A DNA stretch of 64,000 nucleotides. Source: Micrasema longulum (Eukaryota > Arthropoda > Insecta > Trichoptera > Brachycentridae). The position numbers were made by a program, and so were the translations under genes. Under the pieces are notes generated by a model, which saw nothing but the letters and a program-made list of their open reading frames with translations, did not search any database and was not told the origin of the DNA. The DNA lies in NCBI GenBank assembly GCA_022494885.1, contig JAGVSM010004013.1, forward strand, positions 1 to 64,000. The letters run 5' to 3'. Every line of letters starts with the position of its first letter. Within the stretch, counting starts at the first letter, position 1. Shown in pieces: positions 44,085 through 54,789 of the stretch.

Positions 44085-44500
44085 TGACCACATAATCAAA
44101 TAAAACACGCAACTACGCTGGCTCAGTATCGGGCATAGAAGAAATATTTACATTCTATCGCCTCTTCCAACCTCTATCACAACATGGACTATCTCTTCGC
44201 TCTAGTAACGAGAGAACCCTTTTGATACCCTTCACCGCTTTAATTTTATTGCCTTCTCTTTCAAAGTAATAGCTGCTCGATTGTGCAATAATCTTCCCAC
44301 TAATGTTAGAAGTGCCCCTTCTTTATTTACATTTAAATCAAGATTGAAATGTCACTATCTAAATGTTTGAGTTGTTCCTTTCTCCCGCTTTTCTTCCTAT
44401 CACCTCTCCTCTACTCTTTTCATAAAAAAGTGTAAATTTTTTGTTAATTTTTGTTTTAAATTTTTGTATAAAATTATAAGATTCTGTTTATTGTTTCAGT
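44085..44500 (+). pseudogene. Family C LINE copy with internal deletion
   Basis: aatttgaccacataatcaaa, ggctcagtatcgggcataga, then a jump over the YLRELI block to caacctctatcacaacatgg, and tttacatttaaatcaagatt. It carries stops and a deletion of about 70 bases relative to 40913-41254. Confidence 0.8.
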
Positions 44501-44714
44501 TGCTTATTTTTTTGTAAAATTTATTTCGATTTCTTAATTTATGTAACTCGTTCGTAGATCTAGCTCTGTAAAAAATATAAAAAACCTGTTGATAAGCCGC
44601 TTCTTAGCGCGTTTTTTTCCAATTAAAAATAGTTCACGGCCACCTCCACTGTACATTTTATGACATGTACAGGTACCGAACTGTAAAAATAAATAACTAA
44701 ATAAAATACAAAAA

Positions 44715-44830
44715 CAGTGCTACCTAATAAACCACTTAAACCAGTCAATGACAGATCATGAGACCTGTAAATGCCTAGGCTTCGATATGCCCTTCTTAAA
44801 AATAATTTCCCTCTCTGTTGCAACAAATTT
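44715..44830 (-). repeat. Family M fragment
   Basis: ccacttaaaccagtcaatga, gatcatgagacctgtaaatg and ttccctctctgttgcaa, minus orientation. Confidence 0.7.
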
Positions 44831-44930
44831 AGATCTACCCAGTATAGTAATTTATAGCAATAATGTTCATACGGGCAATGTAGCATCATTATTATCGCTA
44901 AGGTTCTGTGTTAAGGTTGTGATTTAGATA

Positions 44931-45131
44931 TTAGGATTTGTTCACGTATTCAAAGTTCGGGATAAAAGCTCCCCACAAAATTGCTCCGTTATCAGATGAA
45001 GCGCCAAATATACGAGCCTCCGTCACACCTTCTGTTTGGAAATCCCTAGAAAATTTTGCCCTTTCTCCACACACAGAAATAAAATCAAACAGAGAAATTA
45101 TCGCTAACCATAATTTTGTTTCAAACAACAA
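44931..45131 (-). other. Open frame of uncertain meaning
   Basis: Minus strand, 66 codons: GERAKFSRDFQTEGVTEARI, FGASSDNGAILWGAFIPNF. Less AT-rich than nearby sequence, but no family recognised, and the complementary strand is also open. Confidence 0.25.
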
Positions 45132-45284
45132 TACAATCGTTTGAAAACTTTATGTATTGTTTCAGAACAATGAACTTAAAAAGATAAAAATCTTTGTTAT
45201 ATTTTATTTATCCACAGGTTTTGTACGTGTTTTGATAAAATCATATACCGGGTTTTCATATTATAATATCAACAAAGACAATTC

Positions 45285-46305
45285 AACAACCACAAACGAT
45301 CACGCCGTTTTCCTGAAAGTGTAGGCAGAGAGTCACCTGTTTTTGCATATTTATTTATTTATTTATTCACACTCTATATCAAAATACAATTCCATATTCA
45401 TATAGACCTCGCTTCTATACTATCTATTATGAGGATGTTCAACCCTGCGGGAAATTCGATATAAAAAATATATTCTTACGCGCGGTAAAAATTAGAGCAT
45501 TAAATTGTACGGCGAAGTTTATTAATGTATGAAAACAATAATGAAAACGATTTTAATAAAAACGAACTACTTTGCATGACGTCAATAGTTCTTCCGAATC
45601 AACCAATGATAAGAGAGTTGTAAAAGATTTCCGGTTTACGGTGTCAACTGACGAATCTGTAGAACGTATCGAGAAGGAGAAGAGACATTAAGACGTCACA
45701 CGCGAAGAATTTTCAAAAAAACAAAACTTTAAAAAATCATAGTGCTAATAATGCGATTATAAAAAAAAGGCGTAGTTTAAATGCCGATAAAAAATATATT
45801 AAAAAAACACTGAACTTTACACTGGATAAAAAAGTAAAGGCCATCTTCTCATGCACGCGCGCCGATTATTCCAACATTTGACTCGAAATTCGTTGAATAT
45901 TGTCATACCACGTCTCCTCGATTTCTGCATCCATCAACATTCGCATCGTAAATCTTTTTTGCCGTTATTTCGCAGTCCATTCGCTCTACATGTCCGAACC
46001 AACGCAGAACTCCTTTCTTGATTGAATGTGCGGATCTCGACTTTTGTGCACTTAAAGAAAAGTAATCTTTTTAATTGCCATAATATAGCGTCCTAGGGAT
46101 AAAAACACAGAGAAAAATACTAAAAGGAGGGTGAGTCCCAAGAACAGGTTAGCTGTTATTTGTCGCAGGAGGCTGATGCAGCAGTTGAATTAGAGTCCTG
46201 GTGCCAACCTTTATGTATGAGAGCGTGAGAAATTAAAAAATAAGTATAAAAGTAGACTGAATGTTGTCAAAATGCCATGTCTCGAGTGGATGAGTGGTGA
46301 AACTA
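45285..46305 (-). mobile_element. Family E LINE insertion with 5' inversion (twin priming)
   Basis: Minus-strand 3' part: tail 45290-45333 (gatcacgccgtt, gtaggcagagag) and 45838-46060 (LRWFGHVERM-type coding, truncated at gtgcacaaaagtcgag). The upstream part of the element (ERRVS to MYDR region) lies at 46090-46305 in plus orientation. Repeat W and flanking sequence (45334-45837) split the 3' part. Confidence 0.75.
45455..45835 (+). repeat. Dispersed repeat W, copy 2
   Basis: See 39440-39850. It lies inside the family E insertion. Confidence 0.6.
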
Positions 46306-46499
46306 TGATAGGTGTATGATAGCCCCAAATTTAAGTAAGTTCAATGTCACTTCAAAACGCCCAAAATTACACGTTGTTATTTTAAGCCTTACGAGTTTCC
46401 TTAAAGTAAACGATAAATCAAATACACAATAAAATAAAAGGCATAAATTTAATGATTTTTTTATTTATTTTTAGCTTTTATGGTTTGCTGACTGACTGA

Positions 46500-46880
46500 G
46501 AACGTGACAACTAACCCCCACCGGCCGAAACAGGTCACGCGGCCGAGTCACGAACCATAAGGTGCACCCGAGTACAGCCGAACGTAATCCGACACATGCC
46601 GACCGTAGGTTTTGGCTGAGCCGAAGAACCGGCCAATTTTCGTCTGAAGCTGGCCGAAACCGAAACTTCTGTCGGTAACTCATGAATGCGGAAAACAAAA
46701 AAGAACGTAAAAGACATGGCGTGGCCAAATTTAGCAAATACTGTAATACGGATTTTCTCAATGATATATTTTAGTAGGTCGTTTTGTGATTCGCAACTGG
46801 GCCGATTAACTGAGGCTTGGAGGGCCGATTAAATGAGTCCCGAATGGCCGAGTTTCATACATTGTAACAGGCGATGGCCG
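46500..46880. repeat. GC-richer region of gccgaaac-type words
   Basis: Repeated ggccgaaac, gccgaac, gccgatta words (ctggccgaaaccgaaact, gtaggttttggctgagccga). Frames on both strands are open in places but look repeat-driven. Similar words occur at 37900-37960 and 49930-49970. Confidence 0.45.
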
Positions 46881-46889
46881 GCTGTTTCC

Positions 46890-47815
46890 TGCTAGTAATT
46901 TATTATATTGATAAAAAATACAGTTTGCCGACACATCTTAGTTACAAAAAATAATCTTTGTGAAAATTTAAGTCGTAATTCATAAAGTAAGACAGTGTCT
47001 GTCTAAGAATTCAATATTATGACCGCACCGATAGTATTCCTGTCTGTTCCATACCTTAAACAACCCGTAATGGCCGCAATATCCCGAATACAATGCGCTC
47101 CTACAGATAAAGGAATAAACGAATTTTGTTAGTTTAATGTTATTGCCCACCGAGGGGAAATTCAGGTATAAAGCCATATATTATAAATCTGTATGAAAAC
47201 ATTTGTTAGTTAACCAAACAATACACAAATCTTTAAAAAATCTAAAAAGAGATTTATGATACAATAGCTCTGTGCAGTAAAAAGAACAGGGTACATTTCG
47301 GGGGAAAAGTCCTGAATCCGGACCTAAGAGTAATAACATGCCACTGGCTAATAGAGTCACCCATACGGACAAAAACCATTCTATGATTATAAACTACGAA
47401 GTTAGCCACAGTTTACAGCAGGGGCGAGCCGTCCATATTGTAAGCGATTATGCACAGCTTACTATTAAATTTGACAATCGATAATTTTTCAGTAGTTTTA
47501 ATGATTGTTAAATAAATAAATAAATGTATATTATTTATAAACTAACATCACCGTTTAGATCTTCCTCAAAAAATAACTCTATGAGCGCACCCAGCCCGTC
47601 CCCAATGGGAGAAAAAAACTGGCCGATTACTTCTTCATTCAAAATGTATACTGTATTTTAACATAAAAATCAGTCGGAGTTTTTTCCTCCTCGAGTAAGC
47701 TCACAGATTACAGATATTATTTGAAGCTTCTCTATTTGGAGAATAGCATTTCGAACATTATTTCCTAAGGAAGATTTTCCTTTGATAGTAAACAGTTGAC
47801 ATATGACACCAGTTC
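46890..47815. other. No gene seen
   Basis: No supported features. Confidence 0.45.
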
Positions 47816-47819
47816 TTTG

Positions 47820-48030
47820 ACAGGCGCCGTGGCGCAGTTGGTTAGACGGCTATCTGTGAAACTGGCGTCGCGGGTTCGATTCCCGCCAGTTGCAAGAAAA
47901 AAATCCAAGAAAGATTTTTTTTCTCAATTGGTCTGGGTGTTGTGGTGTATTTTTCATTACCTTCTTCCATATCCCCTCTATCCCACCTGCTGACAAGCCT
48001 CAAAATAGAGGCTTAGCGGGTTATTCCTTT
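47820..48030 (+). mobile_element. tRNA-derived SINE with well preserved pol III boxes
   Basis: A box tggcgcagttggttagacgg and B box gggttcgattcccgcc, with a good T arm (gcggg/cccgc). The sequence after it does not pair with ggcgccg as an acceptor stem, so it is a SINE head and not a tRNA gene. The body includes a hairpin aagcctc-aaaata-gaggctt (47996-48015). Confidence 0.75.
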
Positions 48031-48039
48031 AAAAAAAAT

Positions 48040-48685
48040 CCGCCCGTCATAATTAATGTTAGTGGCGCTCCATACGTCAATTTTTGGGATTATCTATTTT
48101 TAGAAGGAAACGAAGCGGACGTTTTTGTTGCAATATTATTGCGAATATATCTAATGAATGTATTTTTTATTATTTTTATTTTATTTTATAAAAACAATGT
48201 TTAACGTTTCCCTAATGTAAAAGAAAAATCAATTTTTGTGTATATAATGTTGACGTCTTACGTGTTTATTTTATTTTAAATTTAAAAACATTTTCAGAAT
48301 AAAACGTAAATTACAAAAAAAAAAAAACGGTATTTTCAATCAGTGCTACACAAAATAGAATTATGAATGTAATATTTTAAAATAATTATTTGTTAATACA
48401 TATTTTTTTAAACTTTTGCATATATGTATTTCATTAAAATAATGGGAAATATACGTACATATTTAGCGAAGTCATTAATTGTTGTTTAAGTTATTTGGTG
48501 GATTATTGGTAATTTTTTTTAAAATTAAAACTAAGTAGGTATTCCGTCTTTTTAAGCGGAGAGATGATGTTGTATTCACATAAACCCATAGAAAAATAAA
48601 CCGCGTATATATTTCATTGCTGATATGTATGTATGTACATGGAGGTACAAATTATTTAAAAAAATATAGCCCTCCTATAAAAAAA
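48040..48685. other. No gene seen
   Basis: AT-rich. Confidence 0.45.
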
Positions 48686-48689
48686 GTCA

Positions 48690-48890
48690 TCGTTCGCTAC
48701 TGGTTTACAGCAATACAAAGGGCGGTAGGTACTCAGGTCGAGAATTGCAATCGCAAACCGTAAACCGTCCGTTTCAGGTTTATTGTTAAACTAAAAAACG
48801 AACCAAAAAATTGGAACGCAGTTGTTCAATGCAACAGAACTAAAGGATTTATCTAGGGAATTATTACTCTAAGTTCCGGACTCTGTGCAT
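48690..48890 (+). repeat. Dispersed repeat Z, copy 2
   Basis: See 38500-38700. Confidence 0.6.
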
Positions 48891-48894
48891 TCAA

Positions 48895-49420
48895 ATTCAC
48901 AGTCTATGTAACTAAGTATCTGTACGTATTATTTTATAGAACTCCATGTAAAGAACTTAATATTGTATCCTTCGCTCTTTCGAGTAACAATTCGCCACTT
49001 GTTTAAAGAGATGTCCTTTGCATAGAACAAAAGAGTTCTACCTAAAACTGCCTAATTATAATATTTGATAATTAAGACGTGCAGAACACTTCACAACAAA
49101 ACAATCTTCCCCATCCTTTTAGGGTATGAACTTTTGTATTATTTGTATTCTTCTAGAAGGGCGAGTGCATTCTTGTTGAGGAGGGTTGGAAGAAAATATG
49201 TTTAGGGGAGGAGATTATTACTATTTTCTAGGGGGTGTTAAATAACCTAATCTATTTCTCAAGTCAACTGAAGGTCAGGGTAGTTATTACATAGCAAGGG
49301 CGAAATGCAACGTTACGATGAAACGAGGGGTAAAATTAGATACAGTACGTTATTTTGTATAATGATTGTTTGAAACATCAGCTTTAGATCGATTGTATGG
49401 AAGAAAGATACGAACTCTTT
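48895..49420. other. No gene seen
   Basis: No supported features. Confidence 0.4.
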
Positions 49421-49424
49421 TTTT

Positions 49425-49710
49425 CTATGATTTATTTTGTTGCCCTTTAGCAATAAGGAATATTTTTGTGTTTTTTTTAAATATGTTTTATTTCCTTTTT
49501 TAATTACTATAAAAAAATACCATATTACCTTTTACAGAATATCTTATTTTTTCTTTCTTATGTTATACAAAAATATTATAACTGTCCATTATTTATTACA
49601 GGAGCCAAAATTCATTAACATTTTCTTGTATACCCACGAACAGGCCATACCTTTGTGGGATTTTTTGTTTACTATTTTTACTATTAATATGTAAAAATAG
49701 TAAACAAAAT
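49425..49710 (+). repeat. Dispersed repeat V, copy 1
   Basis: Inverted match to 56300-56565 (gttgccctttagcaataagg, ttcttgtatacccacgaaca). Its right end is a hairpin tttgtttactattttta / taaaaatagtaaacaaa (49664-49709). Confidence 0.65.
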
Positions 49711-49844
49711 ATTTTTATATGTAAATTTGGTACCAAATTTACCGACATCAAATGGAAATATATTTTTTTAAAGGTTGATCATAGATTAGACTTATTGGGC
49801 AAAATATCCATCCTGGGCAAAATTGGACGGTTTCGCGGTATACA

Positions 49845-49915
49845 ATTGTAAAGCGCCCTTAAGTTGATTTTTCATAAAAATGGCGGTATATAAATCAGCC
49901 AAATATTATTAATAT
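49845..49915 (+). repeat. L2 3' tail fragment
   Basis: agcgcccttaagttgatttt, ggcggtatataaatcagcc. Confidence 0.7.
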
Positions 49916-49919
49916 TATT

Positions 49920-50429
49920 AGAACAGAGCCAGAAATTAGGTTTCGAGTTCGGTTTCGGCTAAAAATCTTGTTTCGATCGATCGCTAATAAATTATCTTCC
50001 TTTAAAATTCTCTCGTAAACATCTAATTTTGGTCACGTTTACCTTCCGCAGATACGCCGATGTTTGCCATACACATTGACGAGGGGTTTAGTGGGGGTGA
50101 GGAGTAGATTTATAAATGTATACATTATAATAATACATATTTATGTGGGGACGGTTGACTGAGGTAAGGCAAAGTGACTTTCTGGTCCATAAATCAATCT
50201 GTGCCCCGTATCTGGAAAAATAATATCGAGAAAGAATACTATTTCTAGGGGACGGTTCAAGAGGGGTTCCTTGTAATATTCAGGGGTTAAGTCGGGGGTT
50301 TTGCCACCCAAAGGCTAATTTAAAGAGAATATTTTATGAGTATATAATTTAATAGACGAAAAATAAGAAAATTTTCCCTATGACATGTATGTTTTCATCT
50401 ATATTTACAGGTATGTCTCAACCGAAATT
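49920..50429. other. No gene seen
   Basis: 49930-49970 has ggtttcgagttcggtttcgg words. Otherwise nothing. Confidence 0.4.
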
Positions 50430-50475
50430 AGGCAATGTGGAAATCTAGGCATATACAGGGCTTATGATCTGTAAT

Positions 50476-51765
50476 AGAAAACTGTAAGAAAAGTGACTAA
50501 AGATAGAGTTTGGGATATACAAAGTGGATTTATGAATGGAAGAGGATGTATGGATCAAATATTTGCTCTGCGAAATATGACAGAAAAACATCAGAAACTT
50601 TTCTGCGCATTTGTCGATCTGCAAAAGGCATTTGATAGAGTTGACAGAGAGAAATTGTGGAAGGTTTTATCGGAGTATGGAGTAAATGGTAACCTGACAA
50701 GGGCTATTGCGTCACTGTATAAGGACAGCACAGCATGTGTGAAGGTGAATGGGTCATTCACATCGTGGTTTAATATTCCGAAAGGAGTCAAACAGGGATG
50801 TGTAATGTCACCATGGTTGTTCAACATATACATCGATAACTGTATGAAAGAACTGAAAGATTTAAGAATGGGAGCAAAAAATGAATGGTATAACTGTTAA
50901 CTGTCTTCTGTATGCGGATGATGCCGTGCTTCTTGCTAGCAGCAAAGAAGACCTTCAATTCTTAGTAACAAAAGTCTACGAGGTATGCAAGAAAAGCGAT
51001 TTACTTATGAATGTTGATAAATCGAAAGTGATGGTTTTTGAAATGGATGAAAATATAACTAAATGTGAGATCAGCGTGAACGGAGATATTCTGAATCAGG
51101 TAGAAGAATTTGTGTACCTGGGAAGTATGTTTACCAGGGACGGAAAGGCCGATAAAGATATTGAAAGGAGGGTGAGTGCCGGGAACAGGGTGAACGGTGC
51201 ACTAAAATCTACTTTGGCAAACAAATGTTTATCGCAGGAGGCTAAACTAGCAGTTCACAACGGAGTTCTAGTTCCAACTCTAATGTATGGGAGCGAAGTA
51301 TGGAATTGGAAAAAATAATGATGAAAGTAGGTTAAATGCTGTCGGAATGCGATCCCTCAGGCGAATGTGTGGTAAAACGATGTATGATAGGTGCACAAAT
51401 GTCGAGATCCGTGAAGTGTGTAAGGCTGAGACATGCATTATTGACAAAATAAGGAAGGGGTGCTGCGTTGGTTTGGACATGTAGAGCGAATGGACAGCGA
51501 AAGAACGGCTAAAAGGATCCGCGATGCAAATGTTGATGGATGCAGAAAACGGGGAAGACCGAGAAAGACATGGCACGATCAAGTCCATCAAATACTTGAA
51601 GATGGACATGTCAAAAGTGGGAATAATCGGCGTGCGTGCATGAGAAGATGTATGAATGTAGAGGAAGCGAGGCTGTATGCCAAGATAGAGTGTTATGGCG
51701 TTCTATCCTCTCTGCCTACCCCTACGGGGAAACGGCGTGATGGTTTGTTGTTGTTGTTGTTGTTG
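50476..51765 (+). mobile_element. RTE-like LINE (family E), young-looking 5'-truncated copy
   Basis: Flanked by ttatgatctgtaat at 50462-50475 and 51766-51779 (14 bp, the first two bases possibly shared with the tail). The 3' end is a (GTT)n tract (51743-51768). Confidence 0.9.
50482..51720 (+). pseudogene. Family E reverse transcriptase, most of the RT domain to the C-terminus
   Basis: RT blocks: VTKDRVWDIQSGFMNGRGC; motif A FVDLQKAFDRVDREKLW; motif B GVKQGCVMSPWLFNIYID; catalytic motif C LLYADDAVLLA near 50905-50937; EEFVYLGSMFTRDG; ERRVSAGNRVNGALKSTLAN; LRWFGHVERMDSERTAKRI; a basic KRGRPRKTWHDQV; and a Cys/Arg-rich RRACMRRCMNVEEA before the end. Three frame changes, each next to a homopolymer (A6 50876-50881, A6 51310-51315, G4 51457-51460), and no other clear defect. 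N-terminal endonuclease missing. Clade RTE-like by resemblance only. Confidence 0.88.
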
Positions 51766-52054
51766 TTATGATCTGTAATTGGCTAGTTAAAATTATTACT
51801 CAACACACACTGTGATAATTCGCCATTCTGCCTAATGTGTGTGATTTCCACGATGAGAAATTTTAGAGGTTTTTTAAATTGTTAATAGATCAAACTAAGC
51901 CAAAAACATTTATTTTTTATCGGATTTTCATCGCTATGATTTCGCCGCAATATCTATTAATATTATTTTGTTTGATTTGCATATTTTACCTATATGAATA
52001 TAACAGAACGTTAATCCGATACCTATGTAAAATATAATTTTTAGTTGCTAGAAT

Positions 52055-52335
52055 TTCACTCATCCATGCGCTTTGTAGCTGCAAGACGGTTAGTAATCTA
52101 GCTTCAATAGATAAATGTTATCGAATATCTAAATTTAGTAAACATGGTGTAGAAATCCAACCGCCCATGCGCTTACTAGCTGCAAGACTTGTAATCTAAC
52201 TTCTATTTGTATAAATTTGTTTATTATTAAATTTATTTTAAAAATAAACAAAAATCTAAAATTTAAAAATGTAAATATGGGCCGGATTTCTTATTGTCCA
52301 TGCGCTTCTTAGCTGCAAGACGTGCTGTAATCACG
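52055..52335 (+). repeat. Tandem array of a conserved 25-base motif
   Basis: ccatgcgctt-tagctgcaagac occurs at 52064, 52165 and 52298 with spacings of about 101 and 133 bases and conserved downstream gtaatctaacttc. It also occurs at 35915 and 57620 (inverted) joined to an L2 tail. Confidence 0.75.
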
Positions 52336-52589
52336 TGGGTATCAAATTGTAATATGTATTTTAAAATATCAAATAAACGCTGATCTGCAGCAGTGAAACT
52401 GAAAAATAACATTATTTTGAATTATAATAACCGTAATGAAATTATCGAGCATATTTTGTGAAAACATTTTTATTAAATATTAAACGATTTCAGGTCAATT
52501 TGTTGTTAAAGTTATACATATTACATAGAATACTTACATATATAATGTAAATTTCGATTTTTTTTCTTTGCTGGGCACTCTAATATTCA

Positions 52590-53380
52590 GTTCAACAGTT
52601 TAAATGATTTTTTTAAAAATTTATTTGAAAGTTCAACAAGGATACATAAAATACATAATTTTTTTAAGTAAGCATTAATAACATTCGTTATATATATCCT
52701 CAATTATAGAACTCCACCATCTTTCATAAATTATATAAAATAAGTGTGTAAAATCAATTTAAGTAATAATAAAGATTAAGTTTAGTGAAAGATAAGAATA
52801 AAGAAATAAAATTGAGTTAAAAATAAGAAACTACATTTTTTTTAAAGAAAAGAAAAGAGAAAATAAAAACATATAAGATGTAATGAAATAGACTAAAATT
52901 ACTTTACATACACAAAAATAAGGATAAGGCATTTGATTTAAGACACAGTAATATATTTTTTTTGTAATCATTTGCTCTATCATGATAAATATCAATGTTA
53001 ACTTTTTATTTTATTTTGTTATAGAGTCATAACATACTTGCAAGAGGGTTAAAATGTGCCACATTGTTTTTAAAAATTGAAATGAAAAATGTATCAGTTG
53101 ATCTCAGACGCCTATGGGGAACGTACAATGACACATTTTCAACACAAAACACTGAATCAACATTATTGTGAATTATATTATACAAGTACATTATATCTAT
53201 AATTCGTCTAGTTTCCTAATTTCTAACTTTTCAATTTTAAAATACTCCAAGCGGTCTTCATAACATTGAAGTATTCTGCCCTTAAATGACAAAAAACGAA
53301 GAATTTTTTTCTGTACAGTTCCAATTATATTTTTATAAATCAAATACCAACAATACTTCCAAATTCCAACTTGCTACATA
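52590..53380 (-). pseudogene. Jockey-group LINE C-terminal part and 3' UTR
   Basis: Minus strand: NIIGTVQKKILRFLSFKGRI, YEDRLEYFKIEKLEIRKLDE then tag; after a frame change DSVFCVENVSLYVPHRRLRS, FKNNVAHFNPLASML and tga near 53030. Blocks match the Jockey tail order (Q-K-K-x-L-R-F-L, then Y-V-P-x-R-R-L-R-S). The 3' UTR is AT-rich down to about 52590. Confidence 0.7.
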
Positions 53381-53394
53381 TATATATTTATACA

Positions 53395-53445
53395 TTTTGA
53401 TAATTTATATAGCGCCGTTTTTGTGAAAATCACCTCAAGTTACCT
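53395..53445 (-). repeat. L2 3' tail fragment
   Basis: tatagcgccgtttttgtga and aatcacctcaag, minus orientation. Confidence 0.65.
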
Positions 53446-53711
53446 ACGTTTAAGAGAGTTACCTACGTACAAGAAAATTACCTACGCACAAGAGAATTGT
53501 ACAAACAAATTATTGATGCTGCATTTTTAAATGGCTTATTAAGTATTATTATTAATTAAGTTATTCCGTGTTCTCTTTGTATTTTTTTAAAGTCTGAATA
53601 GATAACTTTGCATAAAACAGCCGAGTAACGATATTGAAGAAATTTATGAACTTCATAAAATCATATTGCTCCTTGAATCTATTCTTCAACAAATATTAAA
53701 AATTCCTCGGA

Positions 53712-53927
53712 ATGCAAATGAAAAAGATTCATTCGGGTGAACTTTCCTTATTGATTTTATTATGTGTTCTGATATATTATTCGAATATAACTCACACAAA
53801 CTCGGAAAAAACATACGACATTCCGTTCACAATAAAAAATGATAAAATAGCATCCAATATAAAAGATAACAAACGCAATAAAAATCCCTGTCATGAATTG
53901 TGTTCAGTATTAGATCCTCAAAAATAA
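53712..53927 (+). other. Small frame with a signal-peptide-like N-terminus
   Basis: 71 codons. The N-terminus has basic residues, then a hydrophobic segment LSLLILLCVLIYY (residues 12-24), then SNITHTNSEKTYDIPF and a Lys/Asn-rich region ending KNPCHELCSVLDPQK with two Cys. It has the look of a secreted peptide precursor but no recognised family, and AT-rich DNA readily makes such frames by chance. Confidence 0.25.
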
Positions 53928-54158
53928 ATTTAGTATCTTTGTATAATGAAACATCAAAACACGAAATGGGGTTACCGAAACAGCGTAGCGAGAGTACTGA
54001 AAGAAATATGTAGAGACTAATAAACGTATTACTTATATAATTGATTATATAATTAATGCACATATATTAATATTACATTACATCGTATCTGTTTTTTATT
54101 ATAATATTTTGCAATATTGTTTATGTTTTAGTAACATGATGTATTCTTAGCACATATA

Positions 54159-54515
54159 CAGGGTGTTCTTTAAACCCTGTCACATCCGAAACCACGATGA
54201 TCAGTATGGGCAAGAAGACATATTAGCATAGTTTAAAAAATATTTCGAACGAAGAAAATTAAAAAAAAAAAAATAGTTTAAAAAAACAAATGGTTGCTTA
54301 CTTCTGCAGGGGTGTGGCGAGGGGGTGTATCAGACTGCCCCCTCCCCCCGCCTCGTTTCTCCCCTGCAGAAGTAAGCAACCATTTGTTTTTATTAAAATA
54401 TTTTATTTTTTAAGATTTTTGTAGCTCTAAAAATTTATTTTAATGTGCCAATATGTCGACTTGCTCATACTGATCATCGTGGTTTCGGATGTGACAGGGT
54501 TTTAAGAACATTCTT
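54159..54515. mobile_element. Nested palindromic MITE-like element
   Basis: Outer arms 54164-54228 and 54446-54510 (cctgtcacatccgaaaccac, ggatgtgacaggg); inner arms 54283-54312 and 54361-54390 (caaatggttgcttacttctg). The centre is a G/C-rich purine/pyrimidine tract (gaggggg, ccccctcccccc). No open frame. Confidence 0.85.
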
Positions 54516-54539
54516 ATATTTAGGTAGCTATGCATTATT

Positions 54540-54690
54540 ATTATTAAGTAGTTTGAGTTTTTTTTGTTATTGTTTTATTAAAACATAAAAAATCTCTATC
54601 TTAGACCACGCCGAGTCATGTTAGATGGAGACTATCCTAACCAGAGGACGCTCCGTATTCACAATTGACTAGTTTTATATAGATGTGTAC
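54540..54690 (-). repeat. Repeat H, copy 2
   Basis: Inverted match to 22795-22950; one hairpin mismatch (agatagaga). Confidence 0.65.
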
Positions 54691-54789
54691 TTATATATTC
54701 ATCCTGGTTTTAAATATGTGTACTTATATATGCAATAAATTCAGAAAATAAAAATAATAAATGAAAGATTAAAAAAAAAAAACTGTTTT

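Larger units (their letters stand above)
50430..51850 (+). mobile_element. Family M copy split by a family E LINE
   Basis: 50430-50475 (atatacagggcttatgatct) and 51780-51850 (tggctagttaaaattattac, cacactgtgataattcgcca) are the two halves of the M core. Confidence 0.75.

Noticed and set aside
46471..46761. Minus-strand frame of 96 codons
   Set aside because: Composition follows the gccgaaac-type repeat words; both strands are partly open, and no protein motif is seen.
47820..47895. Possible functional tRNA gene
   Set aside because: A and B boxes and the T arm are good, but the acceptor strands do not pair and the 3' side runs into a SINE body.
49437..49694. Plus-strand frame of 85 codons (hydrophobic)
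   Set aside because: Lies in repeat V, whose second copy does not preserve the frame; AT-rich hydrophobic residues only.
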